From contig CALGBW010000003.1 of NCBI GenBank assembly GCA_937884635.1, forward strand, positions 1-64,000: DNA of 64,000 nucleotides. Direction: 5' to 3'. The translations under genes and the position numbers were made by a program. The notes below the pieces were generated by a model. The model saw nothing but the letters and a program-made list of their open reading frames with translations. It was not told where the DNA came from and did not search any database. Numbering within the stretch: the stretch's first letter is position 1; each line of letters opens with the position of its first letter. This DNA comes from an uncultured Chlamydiaceae bacterium. Lineage in GTDB: Bacteria; Chlamydiota; Chlamydiia; Chlamydiales; Chlamydiaceae. Shown here one piece after another: positions 37,448-45,931 of this stretch.

Positions 37448-38512
37448 CTACCTCATCAAACTGCAAAATACTCGCCGTACACGCTCGCAAGTACTTACAA
37501 GAACACGCTGCTGTTCCACACAGATTCCCTCAAATCCATCTCGACAATTATAGCGTATGGGATGCTCCCACATCCCTGATAATGGGACATAAGAATCTAG
37601 CCAGGAACAAGGCCGACATTGTCCGCAAAGAAGAAATTCTCTTAATCTATACAACTTAGCAAATGCTTTCCGCGGAAATCTTCCTTGAGGATCTGTAGGA
37701 ACTTTGCTCAAATAAAGCATCCCTAAAAGAATAAATTGTAAAAGTTCCCTTTCCCGTAAGCAAACACCTAATTGGCCTGAATAACGCCGAAATAGACAAC
37801 GCGCTAATGAACTACCTAATCCCAATTTCATGAGTTCTATAACCGTTTTTGCCCTAACACTTCCTAAAGGTTCACTTGGGCATAAACTTGCGATGAGACC
37901 TTGTGCATGGATTTTACTCAAACGATATTCTAGTTTAGTCCAATTGAGCGTTTCTACTAATCCCGACTCTGTCTGTATAAAAATATGGGGAGTGGAAGAT
38001 CTCTTCCCTGATTGATAATCTAAACATGCCTGTCGCATGACCTGAGCCATCCAATTACATGTGTTTGGAACCCTGCCTGGACTATTAGCTACATCAAACA
38101 GTTCTTGTTGAAAACCTGCTAAAATCAATTGAGCGATCTCTTCTCTGGCATGCACACAAGCATTACGCAAGCAATCCTGCAGTAGCGAATGCGAGATATG
38201 TCTACAACAAATACTCGGCCCACCTAATGCCTCTATTGCCATTCCTAAGACAATTGGACCAAATTCAGAGGCTAAATCTCTAAGAAGAGTTGCCATCTGA
38301 GATGTCCCCATAACAGATCTCCATGGGAACCAACAACCAATGGGAAAATGCCGACTTGATCCAAAACCAAACCGGACCCCATATCTACGTGATAATGGAG
38401 CAAGGTTTGTAACTGCTGCTTGCAGTCTTTGTAAGGGAGATCTTGCAGGTGAAGCAAGAGGAGAAAAATTAACCGAAAGACCACTACTCCTGGTACAGCT
38501 TGAAACACTCAT
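37448..38512 (-). CDS. Tandem Cys-rich family member 3 (long form)
   Basis: A 354-residue protein from ATG 38512 (MSVSSCTRSSGLSVNFSPLA); a TTG at 38530 is a less likely start. FGPIVLGMAI lies at residues 84-93, then QQELFDVANSPGRVPN and the C-terminal domain common to the long forms (RELLQFILLGMLYLSKVPTD). It ends VFCSLMR. Its similarity to member 2 runs over the whole length, consistent with a fairly recent duplication. No membrane segment. Function unknown. Confidence 0.7.
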   Translation of the reverse strand: MSVSSCTRSSGLSVNFSPLASPARSPLQRLQAAVTNLAPLSRRYGVRFGFGSSRHFPIGCWFPWRSVMGTSQMATLLRDLASEFGPIVLGMAIEALGGPSICCRHISHSLLQDCLRNACVHAREEIAQLILAGFQQELFDVANSPGRVPNTCNWMAQVMRQACLDYQSGKRSSTPHIFIQTESGLVETLNWTKLEYRLSKIHAQGLIASLCPSEPLGSVRAKTVIELMKLGLGSSLARCLFRRYSGQLGVCLRERELLQFILLGMLYLSKVPTDPQGRFPRKAFAKLYRLREFLLCGQCRPCSWLDSYVPLSGMWEHPIRYNCRDGFEGICVEQQRVLVSTCERVRRVFCSLMR

Positions 38513-38828
38513 AACAATCAATCCTCGCAAAAGAAACCTCTTCTAACAGAATCTCTGAGCCATTAAATATGTATCAAAAAAAAGAAGAGACAAATGGATC
38601 GGATTTTATGCTTTTTGCAAAAAAAAAAAAACAAAAAGAATACAAAATGAAAATTAAATAAAAAAACCAGAATTAATATAATAAAAAATTTATCACTAAC
38701 GACTAATTCTGTAATATAGATTGCTATCTAGGCAAATCATAAACAGAGCCTAGAAAAGCATGTTTTTGTGAACTACATTACAAAAACATGCTGCAGCATA
38801 TTATTATAGATAAACATATACCAATTAA
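38513..38828. other. AT-rich spacer with poly-A tract and terminator
   Basis: About 315 very AT-rich bases including an A13 run near 38618-38630 and the terminator of member 4 (38758-38791). No gene is seen. Confidence 0.4.
38758..38791 (-). terminator. Intrinsic terminator of family member 4
   Basis: Perfect 12-bp arms (gcatgtttttgt / acaaaaacatgc), then four U on the minus strand, about 40 bases past the stop. Confidence 0.8.
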
Positions 38829-39551
38829 CTAAGTCTCTTTAGGAAAATACGAATGAATTAAATTGATAGCGCCGACTAACGTCTTTTGATCTAAAGGTCT
38901 TCTGAAATCCAATGAACACCAATTCGCACCTTGCAAGTACCCACGACAACCAAATTTACCAGGCGTTAGCAACCCTTCAGCTAATATCGAACATTTGTTT
39001 AGCAAATCCTCACCCGCTTCATACCCAGAGCACACGGATAATATATACAAAGCTTCTTCCTCTACAGAAAACCAATCCATCTCTTGGCAACTTTCCGCTA
39101 ACTGATAACATGCTCGCGTTAAGAAACACATTCTTTCCTGATGATGGAAACACAGTTTGATTAAATACCAAACAAAACTCGATAAATCTGTATGACGTAT
39201 GTTTTCTTTCTGAGCCTGCTGCAAAGCCAAACCTAAAACAACCGCTCCAAATTCATTTTCCAATGTAGGGAGCATCAGATCTATTTCCTCTGGTTTTAAA
39301 TAGGCCCCCTGGTAACACGCACACCTATCCGCGAAAAACCTTCGAAATAATCTGGAACACAAAAGACAGGATTTTTGAGGAAGAATTTTAATCCTTGGTA
39401 ACCACCCAGAACAGGATTGTTTATCTAACACCCCTTCTATAAAAGGTAAGGCAGCTTTAATATTCTGCATAATGACTTCGGTAGGCTCCAGCGGCTGATA
39501 GGTTTCTTGACACCAAGAAAGATTACTCTCAAGAGAGGGTGGGCAAGTCAT
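38829..39551 (-). CDS. Tandem Cys-rich family member 4 (short form, divergent)
   Basis: A 240-residue protein. Here the conserved Pro of the family motif is changed to Ala (FGAVVLGLAL, residues 101-110). The CPxWL box is replaced by CSGWL (residues 47-51), followed by a Cys-rich basic region (SCLLCSRLFRRFFADRCACY). It lacks the long-form C-terminal domain. Start ATG has GGAGAACGG upstream. Among the short members this is the most diverged. Confidence 0.68.
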   Translation of the reverse strand: MTCPPSLESNLSWCQETYQPLEPTEVIMQNIKAALPFIEGVLDKQSCSGWLPRIKILPQKSCLLCSRLFRRFFADRCACYQGAYLKPEEIDLMLPTLENEFGAVVLGLALQQAQKENIRHTDLSSFVWYLIKLCFHHQERMCFLTRACYQLAESCQEMDWFSVEEEALYILSVCSGYEAGEDLLNKCSILAEGLLTPGKFGCRGYLQGANWCSLDFRRPLDQKTLVGAINLIHSYFPKET

Positions 39552-39640
39552 ATCCGTTCTCCTATATAACTAGCATTATTCATGTTATAAATTAAGCTCA
39601 TGAAATACGCGGGTCCTTTACAATCGTGCCCGCCTATTCC

Positions 39641-40342
39641 TTAAGAATGAAGCGGGGACCAATTGATCTGGCACAATAGACAGTAAATTTTCACTAAGAG
39701 CTTCTCACTATCCTTACGTTGTGAAGGATCAAAGAAGCATTGGCAACAGGCAACGTGTTTCGGCAATATTTCAACTAGTGAACTGTGACAAACTTGCACA
39801 CCAGAAGTCGTTATCAAGCCTCTAGCAAAAGACTCATATGAAATCGAAGAAGAAGAAGATCCTCGATGATCAACAACAGCACCTCTAAGACAACAAAACA
39901 GGCTTCCTAATCTTTCCTGAGCCCAATGACAACTCTGTGTCAATCGATGGCGTAATGTCTCTAATGATAAGTTAGAGTTCCCTGTTTGGCTCGTCTTAAA
40001 GTTTTCTAAAGCCATTCCTAAGACAACTGGCCCATATTCAAGATATAAACCCTCTAATATGTTTTCTATCTCAGGAAAACTTGGTCGATAACAGGATTGA
40101 CAACAACGAAGGATTCCCCCTAACCATCCCGAGTATGACTGTGTGTACGGCTTGAACAAGTCCTGAATATATGGACGCTTACATGGACCATTCCATACCA
40201 ATCGAATCAAATCCAATGCAGACCCAATGGTAGCAAAAGGTGTTTGATCTATAGCATTAGACGGTCTAAGATCAAGAACACTCTCAGACAAAACCGTACC
40301 ACAGTCTTCTCCCGACCTTTTAAAGCAACAATTACAACTCAT
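39641..40342 (-). CDS. Tandem Cys-rich family member 5 (short form)
   Basis: A 233-residue protein from ATG 40342 (MSCNCCFKRSGEDCGTV), six bases after GAGGG. It has SGWLGGILRCCQSCYRP before the motif YGPVVLGMAL (103-112), and a C-terminal part with VACCQCFFDPSQRKDSEKLL, nearly the same as VPCCQCFFNLPTHPRNLEAL of member 6. The two therefore form a closer pair. No signal peptide. Function unknown. Confidence 0.68.
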   Translation of the reverse strand: MSCNCCFKRSGEDCGTVLSESVLDLRPSNAIDQTPFATIGSALDLIRLVWNGPCKRPYIQDLFKPYTQSYSGWLGGILRCCQSCYRPSFPEIENILEGLYLEYGPVVLGMALENFKTSQTGNSNLSLETLRHRLTQSCHWAQERLGSLFCCLRGAVVDHRGSSSSSISYESFARGLITTSGVQVCHSSLVEILPKHVACCQCFFDPSQRKDSEKLLVKIYCLLCQINWSPLHS

Positions 40343-40550
40343 AACAACCCTCAAAGATTACTAAAAAATTTTAGTGTCATGAGAATGTCTACTTTTTGTT
40401 GATTTATGTAAAACTTTTTAAAAAAATTTCTTTACAGAAAATCTATAGAAACAGCAAAAAGGATTCTATATAAGAGCTATACGCACTTACTCTAAAAACC
40501 GGAAAAACGTTTATTCTTGAGAAAAGAAGAAGAGACAGGGAAAAATATAG

Positions 40551-40570
40551 CCTCACATAATGATGTGAGG
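40551..40570 (-). terminator. Intrinsic terminator of family member 6
   Basis: Perfect 8-bp stem cctcacat / atgtgagg with a four-base loop, followed by a U-rich stretch on the minus strand, ten bases after the stop. Confidence 0.75.
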
Positions 40571-40579
40571 CCCATCCAG

Positions 40580-41263
40580 TCATTCCTGACTAAAACCCAA
40601 AATTGGTAAGCGATACAATATGCAACAAGCTTTAAATAATGCTTCAAGATTACGAGGATGTGTGGGCAAATTAAAGAAGCACTGGCAGCAAGGAACCTCT
40701 ACCTGCAAGTGAGAGACTAGCGTTTCTAGACAACCAGAATCTGAGTGGATCCTAGCTAATGCCATACAAGTTCTCGCAACAGAAGTATGTGTATTACAAC
40801 AGCAAACATCCTCAGATAGCCCACTTCTTGCTCTGGAACAGGATTCAAGAACGGCCATTATGTGGGCTAAGCGCGCACGCGCTAAAGAACAAGCTTTATA
40901 TAGACAAGCATAGAGACGGTCTTCTTGCCGTTCATGCTGATACCTCATAGGCAAAGTTTGTTCTACAAGACTATGTAAGGCCATACCCAAGACCACAGGT
41001 CCAAATGTCTCGTGCAAGTCCAGCATAACACTATAAATTGCTGAAAACTCCAATTGCCTTCCACAACAACAGAGAATTCCTTGCAACCACTTGGGACATC
41101 GACTGTATAGTTGGCAAAAATGCTTTTCCGTGAACCGCCGTAATTGTTCCTGAAACCATACACCCTGAATCATAGACGAAGCCTCTACAACTGGCGTAAA
41201 AGGAGAACCTTGAACGGGTGTGAAAACAGATAACCCCTTATGACATCCAGAAACACAACTCAT
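40580..41263 (-). CDS. Tandem Cys-rich family member 6 (short form)
   Basis: A 227-residue protein starting MSCVSGCHKGLSVFTPVQGS with AGGAGGT just upstream of the ATG. CPKWL (56-60) begins the Cys-rich hinge CPKWLQGILCCCGRQ, and the family motif FGPVVLGMAL is at 87-96. The C-terminal half pairs with member 5. MIQGVWFQEQ is also found in member 7 as MIDGVWDPLQ, so members 5-7 share a subfamily N-terminus. Function unknown. Confidence 0.7.
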   Translation of the reverse strand: MSCVSGCHKGLSVFTPVQGSPFTPVVEASSMIQGVWFQEQLRRFTEKHFCQLYSRCPKWLQGILCCCGRQLEFSAIYSVMLDLHETFGPVVLGMALHSLVEQTLPMRYQHERQEDRLYACLYKACSLARARLAHIMAVLESCSRARSGLSEDVCCCNTHTSVARTCMALARIHSDSGCLETLVSHLQVEVPCCQCFFNLPTHPRNLEALFKACCILYRLPILGFSQE

Positions 41264-41377
41264 ACCACCTCCTAATACTTAATAGTTTTGTGATATGACA
41301 CTTTCTGCGTAGCAAGCATTTCTATAAAAGAATTTTTTTAAAATTTTATAACGAAATTAAGATCCTATTTTTTCATG

Positions 41378-41407
41378 GACAAGTAGGATCCTCCTATCCT
41401 ACTTGTC
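41378..41407 (-). terminator. Hairpin downstream of family member 7
   Basis: Perfect 12-bp arms (gacaagtaggat / atcctacttgtc) with a six-base loop, about 20 bases past the stop of member 7. No clean U-run follows on the minus strand, so strength is uncertain. Confidence 0.55.
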
Positions 41408-41425
41408 ATGAATTCCATATGCACA

Positions 41426-42178
41426 TTAATGACAATAATATAAGGGTAATCGAAGACAATATAACTTACAGAGTAATACGAATAGCACTTGATGATGATC
41501 GAGAGAATTCATTGCCATAAAAAATTCTGGATACTCTCTCAGCCGAGTATACACACATGCTTCTAAAGCATATCGAGAACAACACTTATTCTTAGCAGGA
41601 TCAGCTATATTGTGGAGAACTTCTGTAAGGTGAGAATCTAAACGACGACAGGTTTGAGTATCATCCTTAAGACAGCATTGTCTATTACACAAGTTCTTGC
41701 AACGCGTTTGCAGACATTGGGTAATACCCATTAACTGACTTCTACTTGCTACGCAAAGAGCACGTAAACGACAATATATTAAATCACCAGGGTCTTTTAG
41801 CTTCCATTGCAGTCCACTTGCTCCCCCACAATCCCCATTACTAGATAGAAAACCATGTAAAGCCATACCTAAGGCAACCGGACCAAACTCCCTTTGCAGG
41901 CTTTTTAATATCTTCTCCATTTTCGTATAGGGTACTTTATTCCTTCTAATAAAACCCAGGCAGCTATGCAACCACTCTGGACACCGTGTACACATGTTGG
42001 AAAAATGATTTCTCACAACGTCAGGAATCTGCAGAGGATCCCAAACGCCATCTATCATACTTACCGCAGACATAATCGGTGCTAAAGGTGTATTAGTTAC
42101 TGGAGTAGAAAGGCATAGCAGACTTTCACTTTCCGAAAGTTGGTTTCTTCCTAAGCAAGAACAACTTACAACACTCAC
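41426..42178 (-). CDS. Tandem Cys-rich family member 7 (short form, GTG start)
   Basis: A 250-residue protein read from GTG 42178 (MSVVSCSCLGRNQLSESESL), five bases after GGAGGT. An ATG three codons upstream in another frame meets TGA at once (ATGTCGTGA), so the GTG is the likely start. CPEWL at 66-70, FGPVALGMAL at 98-107 (one Val changed to Ala), and a Cys-rich stretch CKNLCNRQCCLKD near 170. Function unknown. A large perfect inverted repeat lies upstream. Confidence 0.65.
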   Translation of the reverse strand: MSVVSCSCLGRNQLSESESLLCLSTPVTNTPLAPIMSAVSMIDGVWDPLQIPDVVRNHFSNMCTRCPEWLHSCLGFIRRNKVPYTKMEKILKSLQREFGPVALGMALHGFLSSNGDCGGASGLQWKLKDPGDLIYCRLRALCVASRSQLMGITQCLQTRCKNLCNRQCCLKDDTQTCRRLDSHLTEVLHNIADPAKNKCCSRYALEACVYTRLREYPEFFMAMNSLDHHQVLFVLLCKLYCLRLPLYYCH

Positions 42179-42719
42179 GACATACCTCCAAAAATAAATC
42201 AGGTTTTACAGTCGAGAGACTTTCCATACTTCAATGTTTAATGTAAAAAATTTTTTTACATTAAACATTATTCAAACTGCATAGAATACAAACGCCCTTA
42301 AGTCCTTTCTATAAATAGAATTTTCCATGTTTTTGATTATCAAAGGGAATCGATAAAGAATTAATATAAAAATATTTTTTATTTCAAATGGATCTAGTTA
42401 AAAAATTCGAAGAAGACCGTTGGCATTCCCCTTAACACAGGATTATGGAAATGGTATTAATTGCAAGGGCGGTATCGATAATCTGGGCTTTCAACCCTAT
42501 AAGGCAATTATCAAAACCAAATCCTCTCACAAACTCTAAAATACAGGCGGCTACACAAAAGGTGTTGAACAACCCTCTCCTCCGCCTGTACATTCTCCTA
42601 CATTAAGAAACAAAATCGGAATCTAACCACCAATTCTTCTCATATTACAACAATGGTGGTAACGCTTTTTGGTATATTCCTACAATAAAACAAAATCCCT
42701 CTGTTTATTCCTCTAATAG
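42179..42719. other. Long AT-rich spacer with an inverted repeat
   Basis: A 540-base gap between members 7 and 8, unusually long for this array. It contains the 37-base perfect inverted repeat at 42233-42269. Short protein-like stretches occur on the plus strand but none carries a full family motif, so a lost paralogue is possible but unproven. Confidence 0.4.
42233..42269. repeat. Perfect AT-rich inverted repeat
   Basis: Two 18-base arms (aatgtttaatgtaaaaaa and its exact complement) around one central base. It ends 54 bases upstream of the GTG start of member 7. Could be an operator, a strong bidirectional terminator or a replication-pausing cruciform. Confidence 0.8.
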
Positions 42720-43424
42720 CTACTTACCAATAACAGAAGATAAAATACGGGAAACGACTAGATGGTTCGTTACATTCTTAGGATCAAGCAAACTAGAAGG
42801 ATCCTCTACACTTCCCCAAATCTCGGATAAGGGTTCTTTCTGACATAGTTCTCCTACCATCTTCACCTTGTCGATAAGGCTACCGTAATTCAACCGCAGA
42901 CTAAATAAACCCGAGCACTGACAGACCGCATAAGTTATCGTTTCTTGAATCCCTAGAACATAACTTGGCCTAGAGGCTCTACGTGCTTTTTTCACTGCAT
43001 CTTGTAAATGACGAAAAATACGATTCAGATGTTTTTGCGATTCAAGACACAAAGAATCTAACTGCGTTTTTAATCCATCTATATCAGCCCGTTTACAAGC
43101 AGAACCCGCACACCATTGATTTACTGCCATACCAAGGACTACATCCCCATAGAGTTCTTTTAACTCTTTTAACGCACTGAGTACATTCACCGAGGTCAAA
43201 TTCTTACCTAAACAAGCATAGCAGCGCTGCCACAAACAACACCCAGGACAACATTTAACCCTGTTTTTAATTTTACTAGCCGTGTCTTCGAGGGGTAACG
43301 CTCCTGAAATTTCACGGATCTCATTTAAAGCAATGGCTAACGGAGCCATTAATGAAAAAGATTTAGCCTCTTCCGGGCTAATCGGACCTGGTGCTGCTGC
43401 ACCTGAACAACAAGGGCTACTCAT
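42720..43424 (-). CDS. Tandem Cys-rich family member 8 (short form)
   Basis: A 234-residue protein from ATG 43424 (MSSPCCSGAAAPGPISPEEA), seven bases after AAGGAG; the frame continues upstream to 43532 but with residues not expected in the family. The Cys box is altered to CCPGCCLWQRCYACLG (58-73), and the family motif is YGDVVLGMAV (92-101), with Pro replaced by Asp. The C-terminal part pairs with member 9 (both end in NVTNHLVVSRIL- or NKVNHVLLISIL-type segments). Function unknown. Confidence 0.68.
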   Translation of the reverse strand: MSSPCCSGAAAPGPISPEEAKSFSLMAPLAIALNEIREISGALPLEDTASKIKNRVKCCPGCCLWQRCYACLGKNLTSVNVLSALKELKELYGDVVLGMAVNQWCAGSACKRADIDGLKTQLDSLCLESQKHLNRIFRHLQDAVKKARRASRPSYVLGIQETITYAVCQCSGLFSLRLNYGSLIDKVKMVGELCQKEPLSEIWGSVEDPSSLLDPKNVTNHLVVSRILSSVIGK

Positions 43425-43538
43425 AATTTTGATCTCCTTATTCTTTTTGCTATACTTCCCTCTATAAAGACGAGGAATGAACGAAAATGCTGTTACATCA
43501 AGTTGCTTAATGGGAAACACGCTCTCTAACAAGAACTA

Positions 43539-44213
43539 CTAGTTCGTGTTTAGGTGTTTAGACTGAAGTATACTAATTAATAGCACGTGGTTTACCTTGT
43601 TCTTGCTATTGAAAAAGCTTCGAGACTTACTCGCCTTCACTAGATCTCGAGTACATTGCTGAGCAATACCTAATACATTAGGATCCCTCTGATTTATGCA
43701 TCCTGAATTTACTACAACAGAACAGGCAAAACGTAAGCACTCTTCCTGTGAGGGTATCGTGACTGGCAACTGCGTTTCCTTACAACGCTCAAAGATAAGC
43801 TGAAGGTCCATAGAGGCCTCATGACAGAACACCTCCAGAGCGCGTTCCAACCCTTCGTACCCATCTTTTATTTCTTCTTTGGGATCAAAATGATTAAGGG
43901 CCATTCCTAAAACAACTGGACCATACTGATCATAAAGACGATCCAGAAGCATGCAGACCTCTTCTGTATTTACTCTTCTTTCCCAAAGACAAGCGTACAC
44001 ACAATCTACAACACGCTTCATCCATCCTGGCAATATACCCCACATATGCTCTTCAATTTCTCTTGCTAATGTAAGGCAACCTTGTTCTCTTCCCTTTTCT
44101 AGCAAAAACTGGATACTCTCCAACGCTACATTAATCGGCTCCATCAAAGGATCTGGGCCATAAGTAACTTCTTCTTCAACAACAGGCTCTCTGCATAAAC
44201 AAGGCACACACAT
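43539..44213 (-). CDS. Tandem Cys-rich family member 9 (short form)
   Basis: A 224-residue acidic protein starting MCVPCLCREPVVEEEVTYGP, with GGAGGGAGT immediately upstream. The box reads LPGWMKRVVDCVYACLWERR (61-80) and the family motif YGPVVLGMAL is at 97-106. It pairs with member 8 in the C-terminal third (KVNHVLLISILQSKH). Fewer Cys than the others. Function unknown. Confidence 0.68.
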   Translation of the reverse strand: MCVPCLCREPVVEEEVTYGPDPLMEPINVALESIQFLLEKGREQGCLTLAREIEEHMWGILPGWMKRVVDCVYACLWERRVNTEEVCMLLDRLYDQYGPVVLGMALNHFDPKEEIKDGYEGLERALEVFCHEASMDLQLIFERCKETQLPVTIPSQEECLRFACSVVVNSGCINQRDPNVLGIAQQCTRDLVKASKSRSFFNSKNKVNHVLLISILQSKHLNTN

Positions 44214-44324
44214 ACTCCCTCCAAACCATCAAGTCATGTGTTCAATGACAAAAAGACAGCGAAGAATAAAACCGATAATGTGCTTTATTTCAAAAAATAA
44301 TTTTACTAACTAGAAAAGGAAAAC

Positions 44325-44356
44325 AAGGAAAGCTCTAAATCTTTAGATTTAGAGCT
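44325..44356 (-). terminator. Intrinsic terminator of family member 10
   Basis: Perfect 12-bp stem (agctctaaatct / agatttagagct) overlapping the stop codon of member 10 and followed by a U-rich stretch on the minus strand. The sequence nearly equals the terminator of member 11. Confidence 0.8.
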
Positions 44357-45116
44357 AACAGGAAAAATGCTGCTCATTGCAAACAGCACACAATACTTTG
44401 AAAAGAAGACGGTGGCAATCGCGGCTACAGCCATCAAATATGTCCCAATACAAGGAGTGGGAAGATATCTCGGATTGACTATCCAAACCTATAGCGGGGC
44501 AAGATGTGCTAATCCGCTGCAATAAACACCGTCTTGCACTCTCACCCTCTACTCTATACACTCCAGCTCCCAAACAAACACTATAGATTAATTGGTGAGC
44601 AGGACTACAAACTCTGGAAGAACTTTGTCCCTCGTTACAAGCCCTAGAGGCCAATGAACGTGCTTCTGAAGCCAATGCCCTCATGGAACAAAAAATGCTG
44701 TGTAATTGCCCCTGAGCATTTTGACATTCTCTAATCAAACTTACCCTAAGCCTAGATTGACTAGAAAAACACCTATTTTCATGCATTAAAGAAGAATAGG
44801 CCATTCCCAGTACTACTGGGCCATAACATTCCTTTAAATTTTGTAATAAAGAAAGCAGGCTCTCTATACGTGCTTCTCTTGTACGCCTGAAACACTGACA
44901 CAAAACCGATAACCATCTAGGACAATGACAAACTAAATGATCTAAGTTACTTGCTAATTCATACTCAGGACATCCATATACCTGCCTAATACATCCAAGA
45001 GCAGAAAGAATGGGCTTCATGAATACAGTCTGACTTGATCTAGACGATAAAACTGACTGAGTTAAAGTTGCTTGTGTAGCAGGGGTGGAAGTAGAAGTGC
45101 ACGGATACATTCTCAT
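44355..45116 (-). CDS. Tandem Cys-rich family member 10 (short form)
   Basis: A 253-residue protein (MRMYPCTSTSTPATQATLTQ). CPRWL at 65-69 in HCPRWLSVLCQCF, and YGPVVLGMAY at 98-107. It is the closest paralogue of member 11 over the whole length (SALGCIRQVYG versus TALGCIKQVWG; YSVCLGAGVYRVEG versus YSVCLGSGVCRVSG), and even the terminators match, so these two come from a recent tandem duplication including flanking DNA. Function unknown. Confidence 0.7.
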   Translation of the reverse strand: MRMYPCTSTSTPATQATLTQSVLSSRSSQTVFMKPILSALGCIRQVYGCPEYELASNLDHLVCHCPRWLSVLCQCFRRTREARIESLLSLLQNLKECYGPVVLGMAYSSLMHENRCFSSQSRLRVSLIRECQNAQGQLHSIFCSMRALASEARSLASRACNEGQSSSRVCSPAHQLIYSVCLGAGVYRVEGESARRCLLQRISTSCPAIGLDSQSEISSHSLYWDIFDGCSRDCHRLLFKVLCAVCNEQHFSC

Positions 45117-45475
45117 CTTAAAACGGTTAATTTTTACTAACCGTTAAATAATGAGAAACATGAATTAATAAGCCACTATTTAAATAGTAAATATATAATG
45201 TAATTATCTATTGATAAAATTATTCTTTTTAAACAAAACCACATATAATTTTTTGATCTATCTATCATACACACCCTGAGGATCAACCCTACAAGGGTTT
45301 TTATTCTCTAATGGAAAAAAGAGATCTCCTTAGGGTAACAACTAAAAACATTTTTAGTTCTAAATAAACAAAAATTTTTCCATCTAAATCATTATTCCGA
45401 CAATTTTTTCTTTTTAGTAGAACAAAAAAAAAAAAGACTAGAACACCAAATCATTTTATTAAAAAAGGTGTTTTT
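45117..45475. other. AT-rich divergent spacer
   Basis: About 360 very AT-rich bases, including an A12 tract near 45422-45435 just before the plus-strand small gene. Holds the promoters of member 10 and of the small gene. Nothing else is seen. Confidence 0.4.
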
Positions 45476-45721
45476 ATGAGTTCTCTATGCACAAGACCTG
45501 GTTGTTTTGGCTACTGTTATACATATCAACCACTACAAAACCCTGTGGAAGTCCGTTGTCAAGAAACCAGTGACAAAGTAGTCTGCACTGTAATGCCACT
45601 TGTCTTCTGCATGTGCTGTGGCGCTGGATTTACATCCTCAGGTCAAGATTTAATCTTAAAACCTCGAGATGGTAACCCTAGCTGCTCAAACTCCTTAGTA
45701 TACAAAAGCCTGCAAGAGTAA
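45476..45721 (+). CDS. Small Cys-rich protein on the opposite strand
   Basis: An 81-residue protein starting MSSLCTRPGCFGYCYTYQPL, with an AAGGTG Shine-Dalgarno, and carrying 11 Cys, including a hydrophobic stretch with a Cys-Met-Cys-Cys cluster (PLVFCMCCGAGF). It lacks the family motif but resembles the Cys-rich N-termini of the neighbours in composition. It is the only plus-strand gene inside the array. A hairpin follows 25 bases after the stop. No known family was recognised. Confidence 0.6.
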   Translation: MSSLCTRPGCFGYCYTYQPLQNPVEVRCQETSDKVVCTVMPLVFCMCCGAGFTSSGQDLILKPRDGNPSCSNSLVYKSLQE

Positions 45722-45740
45722 CTGAGAATAAAGCCTTGGC

Positions 45741-45774
45741 AAAAAAGACTAACCCATAAGAGACAGGGTTAGTC
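45741..45774. terminator. Hairpin terminator between convergent genes
   Basis: Perfect 9-bp stem gactaaccc / gggttagtc (45747-45774). Six U follow on the minus strand; on the plus strand it lies 25 bases after the small gene's stop. Probably works in both directions. Confidence 0.65.
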
Positions 45775-45893
45775 ACCCTACGGAACTTTCATTCTTGTAA
45801 ATGACTCTGTTCATAGTTGGCTATCGGATCTCTTCTTCAGAGTCTCGTTAGCAAATTACCCTTTATTCCCATTAAAACACTCTTCTCTTTGAT

Positions 45894-45930
45894 AAAAAAA
45901 AAGCTCTAAATCTATGAAAGACTCAGAGCT
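45894..45930 (-). terminator. Intrinsic terminator of family member 11
   Basis: Stem agctctaaatc / gactcagagct (45902-45930, one G-T type mismatch region) followed by eight U on the minus strand, directly after the stop codon. Confidence 0.85.
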
Positions 45931-45931
45931 C

